64,000 nucleotides of DNA from Alphaproteobacteria bacterium (GTDB lineage: Bacteria; Pseudomonadota; Alphaproteobacteria; UBA8366): positions 145,696 to 209,695 of the forward strand of contig JANQKC010000005.1 of the NCBI GenBank assembly GCA_028281325.1, given 5' to 3'. Shown one piece after another: positions 37,060 to 45,995 of this stretch; position 1 is the first letter of the stretch, and each line of letters begins with the position of its first letter. A program made the position numbers and the translations under genes. A model generated the notes under the pieces. It was not told where the DNA came from. It was given only the letters and a program-made list of their open reading frames with translations, and searched no databases.

Positions 37060-37524
37060 ATGCAGCGCAGCGACGGCGCGCGGCCGTACGCCTACCGAGA
37101 CGATCCGACGGTGCCGGCTTTCGACGATAGTGGCCCTGTCGCCTTTATGGACGGGGATTGCGTCCTGTGCACAAGGGCCGCGCGCCTCATCGCGCGGATG
37201 GATCATGCCCGGGCGTTCAAGATTTGTCCGGTGCAAAGCGATCTGGGGCAAGCGGTGCTCCGGCATTTCGGACTCGATCCGCAGTCGCCGGAAAGCTGGT
37301 TGTATCTGGCCGATGGGCGCGGTTTCACGTCGCTCGATGCGGTCATCCGCGTCGCCGAACGGCTCGGCGGGTGCGGACGGCTTTTGCGCCTCCTTCGCAT
37401 CCTGCCCAGGTCCGTTCAGGATTGGCTATACCGCCGGGTTGCCCGCAACCGTTATAGGCTGTTCGGGAAAACCGATATGTGCGCGGCGCCCGATCCAGGC
37501 CTGCGCGATCGGTTGATCGGATGA
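37060..37524 (+). CDS. DCC (DUF393) thiol-disulfide oxidoreductase family protein
   Basis: A 154-residue protein with the DCC signature: AFMDGDCVLCTRAARLIARMD, cut here (D32, Cys34 and Cys37 near the N-terminus). The remaining VIRVAERLGG and a C-terminal DWLYRRVARNRYRLFGK pattern are family-typical. Members are predicted thioredoxin-like proteins of unproven activity. Monocistronic. Confidence 0.9.
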   Translation: MQRSDGARPYAYRDDPTVPAFDDSGPVAFMDGDCVLCTRAARLIARMDHARAFKICPVQSDLGQAVLRHFGLDPQSPESWLYLADGRGFTSLDAVIRVAERLGGCGRLLRLLRILPRSVQDWLYRRVARNRYRLFGKTDMCAAPDPGLRDRLIG

Positions 37525-37553
37525 CGGGCACGCCAACCGCCGATTTGCGGATG

Positions 37554-37586
37554 CCCGCTGCGGGTCTGGACCCGCTGCGGGTCTGG
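37554..37586. repeat. Direct repeat CCCGCTGCGGGTCTGG x2
   Basis: Two exact 16-base copies, 37554-37569 and 37571-37586, one base apart, just after the DCC gene. Each is itself partly palindromic (CCCGCTGCGGG). Confidence 0.8.
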
Positions 37587-37603
37587 GTCGGCATGCATGA
37601 TAA

Positions 37604-37640
37604 AAGCCTTGCCCGGTCACCGAGTGACCCGGCAAGGCCT
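37604..37640 (+). terminator. Terminator-like hairpin after the DCC gene
   Basis: A near-perfect stem of about 14 pairs, AGCCTTGCCCGGTCA paired with TGACCCGGCAAGGCCT, five-base loop. There is no T-run after it, so termination is only possible. Confidence 0.4.
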
Positions 37641-37713
37641 AGCAAGTTTCGTCCGGTGCTCCGCGGTCCGAAACCCTGAAGGCCGGACCGCGTAGACGGG
37701 CTCCAACGGCGCC

Positions 37714-38013
37714 TTAGCCTTCCTTACGGAGCATCCAGTCGTTCCCACCGGATTTGAAGGGCAGTACGTCGAACTCTGCCGGCCCGCCGCTGTTCGGCAG
37801 GGCGCGCGCCAGGCTGATGAAGAGATAGGCCAGTTCGCCCGCGTCCTCGATCATCGCGTCGGCGACGCTCTCCCAGGTCACATGGCCGTCTTCGCCGATC
37901 TTGCGGCCTTTGGCCCAATCATGGATCTTAATCGTCGCCTCGTGGCGGGCCGCCTCGATCTCGCTATCGAACAGCTTGCCGTCACATGTCTTATACGCTT
38001 GCATCCTGTGCAT
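37714..38013 (-). CDS. Hypothetical protein, about 99 residues
   Basis: MHRMQAYKTCDGKLFDSEIE starts the protein from ATG 38013; AGGG lies eight bases ahead. A GTG just upstream (38016) is also possible. It has a beta-like N-terminus (YKTCDGKLFDS) then a helical acidic part. Possibly a small regulatory or phage-derived protein; no family recognised. Coding-like composition and a plausible ribosome-binding site support it. Confidence 0.6.
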   Translation of the reverse strand: MHRMQAYKTCDGKLFDSEIEAARHEATIKIHDWAKGRKIGEDGHVTWESVADAMIEDAGELAYLFISLARALPNSGGPAEFDVLPFKSGGNDWMLRKEG

Positions 38014-38307
38014 CACTTTGACCCTGAATTATTTTGCCAAATTTCTAATTAAAATTCAGTAGGTTAACGTAGTTCATCCCGAAAGGAGTCCGATCCCGCA
38101 CGGTGCCCACAAGGACGACCCTCTCGGTGCGTCATTCCGGAATACATCATGCGAAGCCCACCCGAAATGAGCAATCCGGCCATATAGACTAGTCATTGAG
38201 TATGAGGGAACTGGCCAATCGGCGAGCCGACATCCAGCGTCAGAACGGCGGATTTCCGCTGTATATCAAGCTTTTGGCGGCTACTGACTACTGACGGTCG
38301 AGCAGCC

Positions 38308-39411
38308 TCAAGCGCTGATCTGCGCCGATTTGTTCGTGCTCATGATGAAATCGGTGAAGGTCTTCACGAAATCCTGGTCCAGGCCGTCTTCCATCGTGGA
38401 CATGATTTTCAGGGCCTTCTGGGGCGGAAATCCTGGCTTGTAGGAGCGCTTGTCGACCAGGGCCGAGTAAACGTCGGCGATGGCCGTCAGCCGCACGACA
38501 TCGCTGATATCACTGCTCACCAGACCGTCGGGATATCCGGTGCCGTCGAGCTTTTCGTGATGGTGGACCGCCATGTCGACCGCGTCCTTGTCGATATCCG
38601 TCGCCGCCGCCAGGATCTCCCGGGAGTATTCCGGATGTTTCCGCATGATCTCCCACTCCTCGGCGTTCAGCTTGGCGGGCTTGTCGAGAATGGCGACGGG
38701 CACGCGGGACTTGCCGATATCATGCAGCAACGCCCCGATCGTGAGGCGGGTCATATCGTCGTTCTTGATGCCGATCGCTTGTGCGAAGGCGACGATCGTG
38801 AAGCACACGAACATGCAATGCGTGAAGGTATAGTCGTGGTAGTGTTCGATGGACCCCAGCCATGTTTCGAGCGGCGTTTCCCCGGCGGCCGCGACAATCT
38901 TCGCCGTGGTGTCGCGTACCGCGTCCATCGGCAGGTCCTGCCCGTTTCGGCATTGCGAGAAACAGGCGCCCATCGTCGACGCGCAGGCTTCAAGCGATTG
39001 CCGCTGTACCGTATCGAGCGATTTCCAGCTTTCCTCCACCCGGCGGGAGAGGGCCTTCCGAACGGCGGTGATGAACTCCACATTCTTCAGGGGCCAAACG
39101 AAACACTCGGCCGCGTGGAGGTCCTTGGCCTTCGTAATCGCTCCTGAGTTGAACGTGGCGAACACGAAGACGCTCGGCCGCCTGTGCGTCTCCAACAGCC
39201 GCCGAATGGATCGGAAGGTTCCGGTGTCCTCCAGCTTCACGGAAATTACGAAGACCGATTGGGCCGACGGGCTCAAAGCCTCGGTTTTCGCCAGCGGGAC
39301 CTCCTCGATATGGAACCACGGCGTCAGGAGTCCGCGTATCTGATCCGCCCGCGACGGATCATCCGAAATCAAAATGATGTCTGGAGCGGATCGTTCCAGC
39401 ATGCGCGCCAA
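38308..39411 (-). CDS. HD-GYP domain c-di-GMP phosphodiesterase-like protein with degenerate receiver
   Basis: About 367 residues. The N-terminal 120 residues have the alternating strand/helix pattern of a receiver domain (DIILISDDPSRADQIRGLL) but the strand where the phospho-Asp should be reads VFVISVKLED, so it is probably a pseudo-receiver. The C-terminal HD-GYP domain is intact: ALLHDIGKSRVP, KHPEYSREIL, HHHEKLDGTGYPDGL and IADVYSALVDKRSYK. It should degrade c-di-GMP to GMP or pGpG. Start: TTG 39411 or ATG 39402; neither has a clear ribosome-binding site. Confidence 0.88.
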   Translation of the reverse strand: MARMLERSAPDIILISDDPSRADQIRGLLTPWFHIEEVPLAKTEALSPSAQSVFVISVKLEDTGTFRSIRRLLETHRRPSVFVFATFNSGAITKAKDLHAAECFVWPLKNVEFITAVRKALSRRVEESWKSLDTVQRQSLEACASTMGACFSQCRNGQDLPMDAVRDTTAKIVAAAGETPLETWLGSIEHYHDYTFTHCMFVCFTIVAFAQAIGIKNDDMTRLTIGALLHDIGKSRVPVAILDKPAKLNAEEWEIMRKHPEYSREILAAATDIDKDAVDMAVHHHEKLDGTGYPDGLVSSDISDVVRLTAIADVYSALVDKRSYKPGFPPQKALKIMSTMEDGLDQDFVKTFTDFIMSTNKSAQISA

Positions 39412-39764
39412 TCAAAAAAGAACGGCCGCGGCGGGCCTTTGGGTGATGCTATTATTAAGGGCAATAGTAAATATTTTGACAATCAATAAGGGTAAATAAA
39501 TAAGGTTACAACCGTACATTCCGGCGGCGATTTGGCTACCGAAACGTGACTACAATGTTGTTTTTATGCGGATTTAGGAATTGGGAAGCCAAGGCAAAAT
39601 GGTTACCGGCCCGCAAAGCGATCACGACGGTCGACGCATGCGTCTTAAGGTTTATACCTCTGCGGCGTATAGCGGATATCATGTGGTGTACGGTTATTCC
39701 AGGTTGGCATCCGCTCCTCTACTGTCAGCGAGAGGAAATCCGCACTCTGGCAGCGAGCAATCCG
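39412..39764. other. Intergenic region, no convincing gene
   Basis: About 350 bases, less GC-rich than the surroundings near 39450-39520. A plus-strand frame (39546-40148) overlaps the next gene antisense and looks non-coding. It must hold the promoter of the HD-GYP gene and the 3' region of the secreted protein. Confidence 0.45.
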
Positions 39765-40478
39765 TTAGCGGGCAAACTCGGGATTCTTTTTAGTTGTTTC
39801 TTGAATGATTTGCCTAACCTCGGTTTGCAAACGCTGAAAAACCGGATCGGTCCGAGCCTGACGCAACGACGTTCCTTTTTCCGCCTCGCCGTAGAAATTG
39901 AACGTGAACATTCTGCCGTGGATCATCGTCCCGCCAAATACGCCTGCAACAGCGTAGCGAGGACCGCCAACGCGACCGGCCAACGCCGTGAGTGCACCGT
40001 AGTAGGCAAGTTCATCTACGCCGATAAGCACCGGACCCTCTGTTTTAACGGCCAAATCTTCCTGCTTCGCCGAGTCTTCCACGTACCGCGACGCACTCTC
40101 CTTTTTGATCCTTGGAAAGATGCTCGCCACAGTCTTAACGAATTCTGATCGTGCATATCCTGCGGGCACGCGGTTCGCTCTTCCATTCTCAAGATTCAGA
40201 AGCCAGACCGCAGCACCAATCTGATCCTCTCCTCTGCGAATTTTGGGCAGCGCGCCGCACGGGATCGCTAGAATGACTACCCTATTGATCCCGGCTTGTA
40301 ATCGCTCCTGTCTTTGAATGTAGCGAAGGTCGGCAGGGTGATCTTTACTGAGAGCGCAGTACCCCTTCGGTAACGGCAATTCGGCGATTATTCCGTCCAC
40401 CGCGACGTTTTCCGCAACCGCTCCGAGCGGTGAGAAGAGAACAAACACGACCGCTGCCATTTTACACCACATCCGCAT
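39765..40478 (-). CDS. Secreted hypothetical protein
   Basis: A 237-residue protein with a signal peptide (KMAAVVFVLFSPLGAVAE, cleavage near residue 23). AAGGGG lies seven bases before ATG 40478. The mature part mixes helices and strands (GRMFTFNFYGEAEKGTS near the C-terminus) with one likely disulfide (Cys at about 41 and 74). No known family; it may be periplasmic. Codon use is somewhat less GC-rich than neighbours. Confidence 0.75.
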   Translation of the reverse strand: MRMWCKMAAVVFVLFSPLGAVAENVAVDGIIAELPLPKGYCALSKDHPADLRYIQRQERLQAGINRVVILAIPCGALPKIRRGEDQIGAAVWLLNLENGRANRVPAGYARSEFVKTVASIFPRIKKESASRYVEDSAKQEDLAVKTEGPVLIGVDELAYYGALTALAGRVGGPRYAVAGVFGGTMIHGRMFTFNFYGEAEKGTSLRQARTDPVFQRLQTEVRQIIQETTKKNPEFAR

Positions 40479-40647
40479 TGCCGCACCCCTTGCTCCAATT
40501 TATCGAAGATTGTGTCGTGCCTACCGCTCATTCTGTATTGCAACTTCTAAAATGCCATAGGACCGGGCGATTACAACCTGCAATCAGAAATGCGGGCCGT
40601 TTGCCTATCGACGATTCCCAAAGGGAGCGCTGTGATAATGCGGGATT

Positions 40648-40723
40648 TGGTGAGCCCGGCAGGGGTCGAACCTGCGACAACCTGATTAAAAGTCAGGTGC
40701 TCTACCAACTGAGCTACGGGCCC
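40648..40723 (-). tRNA. tRNA-Lys (anticodon TTT)
   Basis: On the minus strand the cloverleaf reads GGGCCCG acceptor, TAGCTCAGTTGGTAGAGC D-arm, CCTGACTTTTAATCAGG anticodon arm with TTT in the loop, GCAGGTTCGACCCCTGC T-arm and CGGGCTC acceptor, then A and an encoded CCA (40648-40650). One G-T pair in the acceptor. Confidence 0.98.
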
Positions 40724-40936
40724 ATCCGGGCGGCCGGGGTGATGTCCGGCGCGGTGGCCGTTTCGGGCGCGCGGGCCTGAGACGGCATCGGGGCGGTTGG
40801 TACGCTTTGGGTCACGCTTGAGGAAGCGGGTGCCCGGCCCCGACTTGCGGCGGAAAATAGGGCCGGATTCGCGCCGGGTCAACCGCTAGCGGCATAATCG
40901 CTTCAGCCCCGCCGCCGCCCACTGTATCATCCGGTC

Positions 40937-41896
40937 ATGGAGCACATCTGGGATTATGATGCCACGCCGGGATCGGTGTTCGATCCGGGCAATGCGGACG
41001 ATTTCTTTCGCCTGGCGCCGCGTTATCAACCGCCGGCTGTCGCCGCGGAAATGGCGCGGCTGGCCTATTGCAGCGACCTCGATCGGGTCAGCCTGGCGCT
41101 GCGTCGGGCCGGTTATGGCGATCCGCTATGGTTCCGGGAGAAGGGAACCGACGCCTTCCTGACCCGCAGCGCCGACATGGCGGTGCTCGTCTTCCGCGGC
41201 ACCGAGGGCCCCAAACTCAGGCACCTGACCGACCCCGCGCGGCTGCAACGCGCCTTCGCCCAAAGCGGTTTCGACTGGACGCAGGCGGCGCAGAGTTTCA
41301 TGGCCGGACTGCGGCCCGACATGCGGGAAGTCTCCGCGCATCTGATGACCGAGCTGCAGGACCTGCTGACCGACCTGGATTTCGTGCCGACCGACTGGGT
41401 CGTCGACGGCAAGCCGGCTGGGCGGGTGCATCGCGGCTTCGCGCAGGCCTTGGACCGGGTGTGGGACCCGATCGCCGACCAGCTTGCCGGGCTCGACATG
41501 CCGGTCGTCTTCACCGGGCACAGTCTGGGCGCGGCCTTGGCCACGCTGGCGGCGAGCCGGCATGCGCCCGAAACGCTCTACACCTTCGGATCGCCGACCG
41601 TCGGCAACGACGGTTTCGCGGAAACGCTGAAAGGGACGGTGATCTACCGCTACATGAACTGCACCGATCTCGTCTGCCGGATTCCACCCGCGCTCTACGC
41701 CCATGTGGGCACCCTGCGCTACATCGATTCCAGGGGACGGCTTGCCGACGCGGAGGAAAGCGACGCTGACACGCTCGCCGCCTGGACAGAGCATTTCCAG
41801 GCGACGATGGGACAGTGGGACAAGCTGTGGCTGCGCGGGCTGATCGACCATGCGCCGGTCAACTATGTCCGGGCGATATTGAGCGGACAGGCGTAA
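40937..41896 (+). CDS. Lipase family protein (class 3 type)
   Basis: A 319-residue alpha/beta hydrolase. The nucleophile elbow is FTGHSLGAALA (about 193-203, Ser in GHSLG), YTFGSPTVGN follows, and a His near ALYAHVGTLRYID may complete the triad. Strand MAVLVFRGTEG before it carries the oxyanion region of class 3 lipases. No signal peptide is seen, so it may be cytoplasmic or secreted by another route. Substrate unknown. Confidence 0.9.
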   Translation: MEHIWDYDATPGSVFDPGNADDFFRLAPRYQPPAVAAEMARLAYCSDLDRVSLALRRAGYGDPLWFREKGTDAFLTRSADMAVLVFRGTEGPKLRHLTDPARLQRAFAQSGFDWTQAAQSFMAGLRPDMREVSAHLMTELQDLLTDLDFVPTDWVVDGKPAGRVHRGFAQALDRVWDPIADQLAGLDMPVVFTGHSLGAALATLAASRHAPETLYTFGSPTVGNDGFAETLKGTVIYRYMNCTDLVCRIPPALYAHVGTLRYIDSRGRLADAEESDADTLAAWTEHFQATMGQWDKLWLRGLIDHAPVNYVRAILSGQA

Positions 41897-41905
41897 GCGG
41901 CCCGT

Positions 41906-42598
41906 CTAGGCCTGCTGCACCGACAGCATATCGTCGCGTTCCGCCATCCATTCCACCGCATAGCCGCAGTCGCGGTAGTCGTCGAAATACGGGCCGCCCG
42001 ACGTGTAGTGCAGGTTGGAAATCTCGGCCGCCGGCAGTGCCGGGTCGTAATCCACCAGATGGTTCCAGCCGGGCGGGATTTCACCGATCAAGTGATCGCC
42101 GTCGAGCCATTGGAACCGGTGCAGCGCCAACCCGGTCGCGGTGTTGACGTATTCCGGCGTCAGCGCCGAGCATTTCGCGCAATTCATCAGCATGACGCTC
42201 GACCAGTTCTTCTTCTCGAACTTGGTCTGCGGCTGGCCGAGGAACTTGGTCTCTTCCTTCGGCACGTGGTCGTGATGCACGCACATCACCGCATAGTTGT
42301 CGTCGCGCAGGTCCCACAGTTTCGCGATGTCGTCCAGCACGAGCATGTCGCAATCCATGAAGATCGCCCAGCCTTCGAAGTTGCAAAGATAGGGCGTCAG
42401 GAAGCGCGAGAAGGAAAAGTCGGTGGACTGCAACGGATGCCGTTCCCGCCACATCAGGTCGCCCAATTGGGAGAGCCGCAAGGGCGTGACGGCGACCGGC
42501 CGGCTGGCGCGCCGCTGGATCGAGTGTTCCAACACGCTGTAGGCGACGGCCTCGCGCGGGTCGTATCCGACAAAGATCCGGATAAGGTCTTGAGGCAT
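41906..42598 (-). CDS. Glycosyltransferase-like protein (GT-A, GT8-like)
   Basis: A 230-residue protein with an N-terminal nucleotide-binding strand (IRIFVGYDPREAVAYSVLEHS, cut here) and the metal-binding DxD in AIFMDCDMLVLDD (about 79-91). Late Trp/His residues (IPPGWNHLVDYDP) also fit GT-A enzymes of the GT8/GT24 kind. AAGGG precedes ATG 42598. It is on the same strand as a TPR/glycosyltransferase gene about 80 bases upstream, so they may act together in surface glycan or protein glycosylation. Confidence 0.8.
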   Translation of the reverse strand: MPQDLIRIFVGYDPREAVAYSVLEHSIQRRASRPVAVTPLRLSQLGDLMWRERHPLQSTDFSFSRFLTPYLCNFEGWAIFMDCDMLVLDDIAKLWDLRDDNYAVMCVHHDHVPKEETKFLGQPQTKFEKKNWSSVMLMNCAKCSALTPEYVNTATGLALHRFQWLDGDHLIGEIPPGWNHLVDYDPALPAAEISNLHYTSGGPYFDDYRDCGYAVEWMAERDDMLSVQQA

Positions 42599-42676
42599 GC
42601 AGGGTACGCCCTTCTAGCTGATTGCGGGAGTTGAATACACGCTCGCTTCCACGCAAACAAGGACACCCCGGCGCGG

Positions 42677-44545
42677 CTACGGGAATTCGTCGCGGAATCC
42701 GCTCAGCGCCTCGGCCACGCGGTCGAGCACATCCTCCCAGCGGCGCGGCTGGGTCTGCCGGAACAGTCGCATGGCCGGATACCACGGCGTGTCGTCCCGG
42801 TCGCGCTGATACCGCCAGTCGGGCGTGAAGGGCAGCATCGTCCACACCGGCTTGCCCAGCGCCCCGGCCATATGCACCGTCGTGTTGGTGATGGAGACGA
42901 CGATGTCCACGGCGGCGATCTGTCCGGCGAAGTCCTCCAGGCTGGCGACCTGATCGACCGCCGGGTCGGTGAAGATGTCGACGCCGGTGCGTTCGCGTGT
43001 CTCGGCGATTTCGGCCGCGTGGTCGCCGTATTGCAGAGAAACGAATTGCAGGCCCGGCATCGTCAGGATCGGATCCCACAGGGCCAGCGGGGCGTTGCGC
43101 TCCGGGCGGCGGCGGTTGCCGCTGGCCCAGGCGATCCCCACGATGAGGCCGTCGCCGCGGTCCCGATACCGGGCGCGGCAGGCGGCCGCGGTGTCCGGGT
43201 CGGCGGTCAGATATCCGGCCGCCGGCGACGGTGCGGCAAAGAGATCGGGCTTGAGCCACCGCGCCAATTCGCTGAACGGGGTCTGGACGTCGATCTCATC
43301 ACCGGTGAGACGCCGCGGCGGCGTCGGCCGGCGGGGATGCACGGCGATATCCGGAAACGCCCGGCCGAAGAGTCCGACCAGGCGCGGATCGCATTCGACG
43401 ATGCAGCGCCCGGCTTTATCCGAGAGGTCGGACAGCATGCTGGCGAACAGAACCTCGTCGCCGGCGCCTTCGTCGGCCCAAGCGAGGATCGTTCGGTCCG
43501 AGAGGTCTTCGCCCTGCCAGCGCGGCTGCGGGAAGGGACGCGGTTTGCGCCCGTCGCGCCGCCAGCGCCAATCGTATTCGCGCCAACCTTCCTGATACCG
43601 CCGGTCCAGCAACAGCAGCAGCCCGAGGTTGGTGTGGCCCTCGGGCGAGTCCGGAAGACGCGCTACGGCCTCGCGATAGGCCGCGATCGCCCCTTCGACC
43701 TTGCCCTGGTCCTCCAGGATGTTGCCGTAGTTGATGAACAGATCGCCGCGGTCCGGCGTCAGCGCCAACGCCGCTTCCATCGTCCGTTGCGCCTCGGCGG
43801 TATGGCCTTGGCCTTGGAGGACGCGCGCCAGATTGTTATGCGCCTCCATCGATCGCGGATCGGCGTCGAGCGCCGCGCGCAAAGGCGTCTCCGCCTCGTC
43901 GTACCGCTGTTGTATCGACAGCGCCTTGCCGAGCCCGATCATGGCCTCGGTATCGTCCGGGGCATGGACCAGCACGTTGCGGTAGGCCGCCTCGGCATCT
44001 TCGAACCGTTCCAACGCGTTGAAGGTCAGCCCGAGGTTGAAATGCGCGTCGGCAAAGGCCGGCTCCAACGCGATGGCTTTCGCGTAATGCGCCGCCGCTT
44101 CATCCAGCCGGTTCAGATCGCGATAGGTGTTGGCAAGGTTGAAATGCGCGTCGGTGAAATCGCCGTCCCAGCGGAGCGCCTTCTTATAGACATCGACCGC
44201 GCGCTTGACATCGCCGATCGCGCGCAAAGCCCCGCCCAGCACGTTGTGAACCGCCGGGTCGCGGGGGGCGGCTTTGACCGCTCGCTCCAGCAGCGGGACC
44301 GCATCGAGCGGGCGGTCTTTGTCGAGCAGGACCAATCCGTAGAGATGGCAAACCTCGGAAAAGCCCGAGTGCTCCTCCTCGATCGCCCGAAGCGCCGTTT
44401 CCGCCGCCGCCACGTCACCGGATTGATAGAGACTGACCGCCTGCTGAAACTGGCGCTGCAGGTCGAGCGGCGCGGCCATAATGCTCGCGGCCGAGCCTTT
44501 CCTGCGCGCACCGCGCGCCGCTTGTCGTCGCTGTTGGCGATTCAT
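42677..44545 (-). CDS. TPR protein with C-terminal glycosyltransferase-like domain
   Basis: A 622-residue protein. Residues about 30-310 form eight or so TPR repeats, for example FTDAHFNLANTYRDLNRLDE and FADAHFNLGLTFNALERFED cut here. From about 340 on is a GT-B-like half with WADEGAGDEVLFASML, LIVGIAWASGNRR and VVSITNTTVHMAGALGKPVW (acceptor/nucleotide end), as in TPR-linked transferases found in flagellar or surface glycosylation. A strongly basic N-terminus (NRQQRRQAARGARRKGS) is notable. Nearby GT8-like gene suggests a shared pathway. Confidence 0.85.
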   Translation of the reverse strand: MNRQQRRQAARGARRKGSAASIMAAPLDLQRQFQQAVSLYQSGDVAAAETALRAIEEEHSGFSEVCHLYGLVLLDKDRPLDAVPLLERAVKAAPRDPAVHNVLGGALRAIGDVKRAVDVYKKALRWDGDFTDAHFNLANTYRDLNRLDEAAAHYAKAIALEPAFADAHFNLGLTFNALERFEDAEAAYRNVLVHAPDDTEAMIGLGKALSIQQRYDEAETPLRAALDADPRSMEAHNNLARVLQGQGHTAEAQRTMEAALALTPDRGDLFINYGNILEDQGKVEGAIAAYREAVARLPDSPEGHTNLGLLLLLDRRYQEGWREYDWRWRRDGRKPRPFPQPRWQGEDLSDRTILAWADEGAGDEVLFASMLSDLSDKAGRCIVECDPRLVGLFGRAFPDIAVHPRRPTPPRRLTGDEIDVQTPFSELARWLKPDLFAAPSPAAGYLTADPDTAAACRARYRDRGDGLIVGIAWASGNRRRPERNAPLALWDPILTMPGLQFVSLQYGDHAAEIAETRERTGVDIFTDPAVDQVASLEDFAGQIAAVDIVVSITNTTVHMAGALGKPVWTMLPFTPDWRYQRDRDDTPWYPAMRLFRQTQPRRWEDVLDRVAEALSGFRDEFP

Positions 44546-44636
44546 GATCTTCCCGCGAGTATGGCGGGCTACCCTGGGAGAGGGCTACGGGCCTGTCAAG
44601 GCGCGCGGAAAGACGGCGGCGTGCCGGTCGGAGTCA

Positions 44637-45338
44637 TCAGGTGCCCCGAAATTCCTCGACCATGTCGGTAAGACGTTCGAGGTCGTGGATGACCAAGCAA
44701 TCATCCTCGCGCGTGACCAGTTCGGTCCGCGCCAAGTCGCCCAGCACGCGGGCCACGGTTTCGCGCGTGGTGGAAACCCGGCTGGCGATGTCGCCGTGAA
44801 TGGGGATCGGTTTGATGATCCCCTGGTTTTCGTCCTCGTTGGTGCCGGATTTCGCGAGACGCAGCAATTCCGCATGCACCCGGTTATTCGCGCCGAGGGT
44901 GCTGAGGTCCATGATCCGTTCGGTCGAGGTACGGATGATCCGCGCCATGTGCACCATGATCCGAACCGCCAATTCGGCGTGTTCCAACAGCAGGTCGCGG
45001 AACGTTTCATGCGTCATGGTCGCGACGGTGGTCGGCTCCAGCGCGACCACGTTGGCCGAGCGCGGTTGGCTGTCGAGCGCGGCCAACTCGCCGAAGTAGA
45101 TGCCGGCCTCCAGATCGTCGAAGGTGACCTCGCGGCCGGACAACGAGTAATTGACCACGCGCACCCGGCCCGATGTGATGAAATACACGTCGCGGCTTTC
45201 GGCCTGACGGTCGATGATCAATTCCTGTTTCTTGAATTTCTTCCAACTGCAGCGTTGTTCCAGCCGGGAGATATCCTCCGCGGCCATATCGCTGAACAAC
45301 TCGACATTGGCGAGTGTATCGGTCTGTCCGTCGCTCAT
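44637..45338 (-). CDS. Crp/Fnr family transcriptional regulator
   Basis: A cyclic-nucleotide-type regulator of 233-241 residues. The N-terminal cNMP domain has FITSGRVRVVNYSLSGREV and YFGELAALDSQPRSA (the GELA segment and Arg of cAMP-binding proteins). The C-terminal winged helix has the recognition motif ASRVSTTRETVARVLGDL. No iron-sulfur Cys cluster of FNR is present. ATG 45338 is chosen; a GTG at 45362 is in frame. It is followed on the same strand by the TPR gene after 91 bases. Targets unknown. Confidence 0.92.
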   Translation of the reverse strand: MSDGQTDTLANVELFSDMAAEDISRLEQRCSWKKFKKQELIIDRQAESRDVYFITSGRVRVVNYSLSGREVTFDDLEAGIYFGELAALDSQPRSANVVALEPTTVATMTHETFRDLLLEHAELAVRIMVHMARIIRTSTERIMDLSTLGANNRVHAELLRLAKSGTNEDENQGIIKPIPIHGDIASRVSTTRETVARVLGDLARTELVTREDDCLVIHDLERLTDMVEEFRGT

Positions 45339-45488
45339 CCCCAACCCCAATTGCCCCGGCACGCCTTAGCCAACGACGGCGCAACGCCCCGCGGGCAAAC
45401 CCTAACGAAGTGAATCGTATACTACAGAAATTCGCTTAACATTGCTTTAAGGTACTAAATAATCGGAATTTGTTCCTTTTATGACCGA

Positions 45489-45995
45489 TCAGCGCGGCAA
45501 GCCCACGCGCGCATTAAGGGCAACGTTCTCAATGCGCAGTCTCCACGCGAGGATTGCAGAATTCGCGATGGAAAACCCCAAGGCGATCTCCCATGCGCCG
45601 AAGGCCAGCGGCAGCAGTGCGATCTCCAACACGACCACGATGTAATTCGGATGCCGCACCCAGCGGTACGGTCCATGGGTAATCAACGGCGTGTCGGGCA
45701 TATGGATGACACGCGTCGTCCAATAGCGGCCGAGCGTCGAGAGGACCCAGATGCGGCCGAGCTGAACCAGTAGATAAAGCCCGATCACAGGCCAATAGAT
45801 CGGCGCGTCGGCCGGAACGAGAAAGGCCAACGCGGCCAACCAACCCACATGAACCGCGATAAGAACGGGATAATGCCCGGCGCCGATCTCGTGCCCCCCC
45901 TCGGCAACGAGGCGTGCCTCGTTTCGGCGGGACAGTGCGACTTCACAAAGGCGTTGGAGCGCGACCAGCAAGACGATTCCTTGGATGAAGGTCAT
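45489..45995 (-). CDS. Isoprenylcysteine carboxyl methyltransferase family protein
   Basis: A 168-residue membrane protein with several hydrophobic helices. GPYRWVRHPNYIVVVLEIALLPLA (cut here) and the preceding LGRYWTTRVIHMPDTP are the family's SAM-binding C-terminal signature. It overlaps the type III polyketide synthase gene by four bases, so it is translated with it and probably O-methylates the polyketide (an alkylresorcinol or pyrone). The same gene pair occurs in other bacteria; product unproven here. Confidence 0.92.
   Translation of the reverse strand: MTFIQGIVLLVALQRLCEVALSRRNEARLVAEGGHEIGAGHYPVLIAVHVGWLAALAFLVPADAPIYWPVIGLYLLVQLGRIWVLSTLGRYWTTRVIHMPDTPLITHGPYRWVRHPNYIVVVLEIALLPLAFGAWEIALGFSIANSAILAWRLRIENVALNARVGLPR

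Noticed and set aside
39546..40148. Plus-strand frame of 200 residues
   Set aside because: Antisense to a gene with a good signal peptide and ribosome-binding site; its translation looks non-coding.
40571..40882. Frame spanning the tRNA-Lys gene
   Set aside because: It runs straight through a clear tRNA and has no coding features.
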